The notes below the pieces were generated by a model. That model was not told the DNA's origin, searched no databases, and was given only the letters and a program-made list of their open reading frames with translations. A stretch of 64,000 nucleotides of DNA from Gordonia jacobaea. Lineage in GTDB: Bacteria; Actinomycetota; Actinomycetes; Mycobacteriales; Mycobacteriaceae. The position numbers and the translations under genes are program-made. Of this stretch, positions 62,031-64,000 are shown piece after piece (positions within the stretch are counted from its first letter, which is position 1; every line of letters begins with the position of its first letter). Location: positions 62,001 to 126,000 of the forward strand of contig NZ_LDTZ01000017.1 of assembly GCF_001186365.1 (NCBI RefSeq). The letters run 5' to 3'.

Positions 62031-63169
62031 CTTGGCGCGAAGCGCAGTTGGGGGATGTCGCACTGATTGAGCGCTTGGGGGTTGCACCGAGTGAGATTCA
62101 GGACGGCACTACATATGTTGGATTGGAAAACATCAAGTCCGGAGGCGGGTTCGTTGACGTCGAACAAGTGGTGAGCGGCCAACTCGCGAGTACCAAGTTC
62201 ACTTTTAGTGACGATCACATTCTTTACGGAAAGCTCCGACCGTACCTAGCGAAGATTGAGGCTCCGGACTTCCCCGGTGTCTGTAGCACTGACATTCTTC
62301 CGATTCGCCCTGGACCAGAACTTGACCGCCGCTACCTTCTGCATTTTCTTCGCCAGCCATCCCAAGTGGCTCTTGCTGATAGCAGAAGCTCCGGAGCGAA
62401 TCTCCCGAGGCTGAGTCCGACGGAACTGGCCAAGTTCAGTGTTCCTCTCCCTCCCCTACCCGAACAACGCCGCATCGCAGCCATCCTCGACCACGCCGAT
62501 ACCCTGCGCGCCAAGCGTCTACATGCAGTTTCTGTTCTGGATGACCTTGGCGGCGCCGCATTCCAACATTTCGCCGCAGGCGCACCCCAAGCACCGCTCG
62601 GAGATCTATTAACCTTCGTGACCAGCGGAGGCAGAGGTTGGGCGAAGTACTACGCTGATCGTGGTGACCGCTTCATCCGATCGTTGGACGTTCAAATGAA
62701 CTCAATTTCCGATGATGACTTGGTATATGTGTCTGCGCCAGACAACGCAGAAGCTGGTCGAACACGTACACGGGAAGGCGATGTACTGCTAACCATTACC
62801 GGATCGCGAATCGGACGGGCAGCGGCGCTGCCCTCGAGCCTCTCCGGGGCATACATAAGTCAGCATGTCTCGATACTTAGGACGGATACCGAGCGGTTAC
62901 TACCAAGGTACCTGTCCGCATTTCTGTGTTCAGAAGTGTGGGGGCAGCGACAGATTCGTTCGAGTCAGTATGGTCAGACGAAGCCCGGCTTGAACTTCAA
63001 ACAGATCCGTGATTTCGCAATACCTCTACCCGCTGTGGGACAGCAACAGAAATTCTGTGACTTCGCCGCGGCGTCGGAATGTCGCGGCGAAATGGGTCGA
63101 GAGGCTTTGGCTGCAACAAAAATGCTGTTCGACGCTCTCCAATCTCGTGCGTTCAGTGGTGAACTGTGA
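62027..63169 (+). CDS. hsdS: type I restriction-modification specificity subunit (HsdS)
   Basis: A 380-residue specificity subunit with two target-recognition domains, each followed by a helical spacer: first TRD around 1-145 ending in VPLPPLPEQRRIAAILDHAD, second about 185-340 ending in DFAIPLPAVGQQQKFCDFAA. It is translationally coupled to hsdM (GTGA). GC is lower than in hsdM, as expected for horizontally exchanged TRDs. It determines the bipartite DNA target; the sequence recognised cannot be read. Confidence 0.92.
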   Translation: MTWREAQLGDVALIERLGVAPSEIQDGTTYVGLENIKSGGGFVDVEQVVSGQLASTKFTFSDDHILYGKLRPYLAKIEAPDFPGVCSTDILPIRPGPELDRRYLLHFLRQPSQVALADSRSSGANLPRLSPTELAKFSVPLPPLPEQRRIAAILDHADTLRAKRLHAVSVLDDLGGAAFQHFAAGAPQAPLGDLLTFVTSGGRGWAKYYADRGDRFIRSLDVQMNSISDDDLVYVSAPDNAEAGRTRTREGDVLLTITGSRIGRAAALPSSLSGAYISQHVSILRTDTERLLPRYLSAFLCSEVWGQRQIRSSQYGQTKPGLNFKQIRDFAIPLPAVGQQQKFCDFAAASECRGEMGREALAATKMLFDALQSRAFSGEL

Positions 63170-63231
63170 GCGATGTTGACCACAAGTTCGAGGGTTTGGC
63201 TTTGCAAAAAAGACTCACGCTCACATCTGGT

Positions 63232-64000
63232 TTATTGTCCTGTCGTGCGCAGAATGGCGTTCACTAAGACGGGATTGTGTGAGTTCTTGTTTTTCCCCAT
63301 CTTGCCTTTCTTCATGAGATGCAAGGCTGCGGTTGCGGCTGCGCGAGTGACTGCAGTGTCATCGAGGAGGTCATCAATCGAGGTGAGGTCTGGTGCCCAC
63401 AGCATCAAGTTGAAGGGCCCGGCCTCCTGAAAGTCGGTTTCCGTAACGCACACTCCAGGGTGTTGACGCATAAATCTGATCAAGGCGTCGTCGGACATTG
63501 ACTCTCCAAGGAGTTCAACGCCGTTGACATGCAGCATTCCTCGTAGATGTTTGTCCTTGTCGATCATGGTTCTGAACGCTTCGGTGTTCCGAATGCTGAG
63601 ATTGGACAGGGTGCGGAAATATGGAGTGTTGCGCGGAGAGCTCAATACCCAGTGCTGGTATTCGGTGTGGCGCGGAAGCGGAAGACATCGCTCCATGTAA
63701 GTCCGTAACAACGAACGCACTGTGTCGGCGTGCTCTCCAGTGCGTTTGAGCCACACCCTGTAGTCGTCTTCGGCGGCCGTCAGGCTTCTTCGGCTCTGGT
63801 TGGGCGAATGGGCTATTTGCTTGTGCGCGTTGACGCCGATGGGATCGGCGAGCCATGCCGCGGAAGTTGTCCCGTTCTTCCTGAAGATGTCATCTAGCGA
63901 GCTGTCATCGCCGATGGCGTAGGTCATTTGAGCTTTGTTTCGTGCCGGAAGTCCAGCTTGTTGGACGCTGTGGATCAGGGTCGCTTCGTGGTCGAGGAGG
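63232..64000 (-). CDS. unidentified protein, cut by the right window edge
   Basis: The minus-strand frame runs from 63232 to the window edge; upstream of an internal ATG (63927) it continues as LLDHEATLIHSVQQAGLPARNKAQ, so the true start is beyond the window. Visible: 255 residues with LTAAEDDYRVWLKRTGEHAD and SPYFRTLSNLSIRNTEAFRT-like segments and a basic C-terminus. GC is lower than in the core. Not recognised. It converges on hsdS; it is not hsdR. Confidence 0.55.
   Translation of the reverse strand, partial: LLDHEATLIHSVQQAGLPARNKAQMTYAIGDDSSLDDIFRKNGTTSAAWLADPIGVNAHKQIAHSPNQSRRSLTAAEDDYRVWLKRTGEHADTVRSLLRTYMERCLPLPRHTEYQHWVLSSPRNTPYFRTLSNLSIRNTEAFRTMIDKDKHLRGMLHVNGVELLGESMSDDALIRFMRQHPGVCVTETDFQEAGPFNLMLWAPDLTSIDDLLDDTAVTRAAATAALHLMKKGKMGKNKNSHNPVLVNAILRTTGQ

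Overview
The window is high-GC DNA from an actinobacterium, most probably of the Mycobacteriales (Gordonia, Williamsia or Rhodococcus type). This is inferred from GC-biased codon use, GTG/TTG starts, ATGA/GTGA gene overlaps, acyl-CoA ligases, secretory lipase, Excalibur, DUF3556 and DUF5995 proteins, and abundant intergenic hairpin repeats with the core CTCGACAAGCTCGA. No rRNA, tRNA, integrase, intact insertion sequence or CRISPR array was seen.

Layout. 1-3.4 kb: the start of a DUF2075-like gene runs off the left edge, divergent from a PLD-DEAD-DUF3427 helicase. 3.6-29.4 kb: mostly chromosomal housekeeping and catabolic genes. These include an acyl-CoA ligase, an oxidoreductase/MarR pair with three operator-like palindromes, a PASTA lipoprotein, a cell-wall amidase, an HNH nuclease, a NERD helicase, an epoxide hydrolase, a DUF3556 membrane protein, a secretory lipase, adenosine deaminase, a DszA/DszC-like flavin monooxygenase pair with a TetR regulator, an AAA ATPase and a GH16 glucanase.

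29.7-44 kb: the centrepiece. Thirteen co-directional minus-strand genes look like a pathway for methylated secondary amines. In transcription order they are: EutQ-like cupin; DmmA-like subunit; ferredoxin reductase; a heme N-demethylase fused to a second DmmA-like domain; a second reductase; a second heme N-demethylase; an ammonium/methylammonium transporter; a gamma-glutamylmethylamide synthetase-like GS; three split glutamate-synthase-like subunits (N-methylglutamate synthase MgsA/B/C type); a sarcosine-oxidase-like FAD enzyme; and an XRE-cupin regulator. The inferred route is dimethylamine (or another N-methylamine) -> methylamine + formaldehyde -> gamma-glutamylmethylamide -> N-methylglutamate -> oxidation. 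The demethylase is present as a tandem duplicate in which C1 and A2 have fused. Hairpin repeats fill most of the non-overlapping gene junctions.

44-54.9 kb: a PAP2 phosphatase, then a minus-strand operon (acyl-CoA synthetase, DUF3556 paralogue, CrtI/RetSat-like oxidoreductase, PucR regulator), a DUF5995 protein, an amino-acid permease and a TetR regulator.

55-64 kb: an accessory, defence-like region with sparse genes and patches of lower GC. It holds a possible GIY-YIG-type protein, a TIR-like (DUF1863/ThsB-like) gene overlapping a HIT-domain membrane protein, an MbcA/ParS-like gene pair, a type I restriction-modification hsdM-hsdS pair without hsdR in the window, and an unidentified gene cut by the right edge. 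The TIR + HIT-membrane pair is the best candidate here for an undescribed immune system. By analogy with Thoeris, the TIR would make a nucleotide signal and the HIT-membrane protein would sense it or act on the membrane.
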